A DNA stretch of 5,349 bases, from NCBI GenBank assembly GCA_947483025.1, contig CANKMK010000051.1, positions 1 to 5,349 on the forward strand, given 5' to 3'. A program made the position numbers and the translations under genes. Below the pieces are notes generated by a model that ran no database searches, had not been told where the DNA came from, and worked only from the letters and a program-made list of their open reading frames with translations. Source of the stretch: Chloroflexota bacterium. Lineage in GTDB: Bacteria > Chloroflexota > Limnocylindria > Limnocylindrales > Limnocylindraceae. Positions 5,185 through 5,349 of this stretch are shown piece after piece; position 1 is the first letter of the stretch, and every line of letters starts with the position of its first letter.

Positions 5185-5349
5185 CTACTCCGACTTCTGG
5201 CGCAAGATCGCAGCGAGGTTATCGAGCTTGTTTCGCGCGATCAGCAGCCACTTCGCCATGTTGGCGCGATCTGTTTCGCTGAGCGGTGCCCCCGCCTCCG
5301 GCTGATCGATCTCATGCAGCACGGCGGCAAGCGCATCGATGGAGCTCGC
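5185..5349 (-). CDS. C-terminal end of an unidentified protein (partial)
   Basis: Read on the minus strand, the frame is open from the window edge (5349) to a TAG at 5187-5185, giving 54 codons with no visible start. The start is therefore outside the window. The peptide (SSIDALAAVLHEIDQPEAGA, then SETDRANMAKWLLIARNKLDNLAAILRQKSE in overview) is amphipathic, charged and helix-prone. It reads as a real protein end and not as antisense noise. No family is recognised. It converges tail-to-tail with the 122-aa gene across a 10-bp gap that has no obvious terminator. Confidence 0.65.
   Translation of the reverse strand, partial: ASSIDALAAVLHEIDQPEAGAPLSETDRANMAKWLLIARNKLDNLAAILRQKSE

Overview
The window looks like a piece of a moderately GC-rich bacterial chromosome. 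The best taxonomic clue is the end of a primary sigma factor at the left edge. Its region 3.2/4 sequence ([17 protein letters not shown], then [19 protein letters not shown]) is of the Chloroflexota/Firmicutes type and differs from the actinobacterial type. Together with the base composition and Ser-Pro-rich surface proteins, this suggests a Chloroflexota-like organism. That is an inference; the window holds no 16S rRNA or other decisive marker.

Layout, left to right. Bases 1-405 are the C-terminal 134 codons of rpoD/sigA. A short spacer with two GC-rich hairpins follows, then a complete tRNA-Asn(GTT) gene with encoded CCA at 478-552. Next is an AT-rich regulatory region (about 553-703) with two small dyads, a near-consensus TTGACA-N16-TAGAAT promoter and a good ribosome-binding site. 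These drive one very large gene, 704-4465 (1253 aa, TTG start). It encodes a signal peptide, two divergent beta-rich modules, a choice-of-anchor L domain, an Ig-like module, a Gly9/Ser-Pro stalk and a C-terminal polytopic membrane domain with about nine helices. I infer a cell-surface protein with a long external part held by a multi-pass membrane module. Its function is unknown.

Downstream of this gene, at 4626-4669, lies a degenerate copy of the 3' half of the tRNA-Asn gene, running from the anticodon loop to the CCA position. An intact tRNA followed by cargo and then a distal tRNA 3'-half repeat is the arrangement left by integration into a tRNA gene. The 4.1-kb surface-protein segment may therefore be an old insertion. 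No integrase is visible in it.

The right end holds a 33-codon hydrophobic small ORF (4699-4800). Five bases later comes an unrecognised 122-aa cytosolic-looking protein (4806-5174). Convergent with it on the minus strand is the C-terminal 54 codons of another gene (5185-5349), whose start lies beyond the window.

If the segment between the tRNA copies is a later insertion, the ancestral order would be rpoD, tRNA-Asn, small ORF/122-aa gene. No metabolic pathway or defence system can be read from this window. The most unusual item is the surface protein and the way it is bracketed by tRNA sequence.
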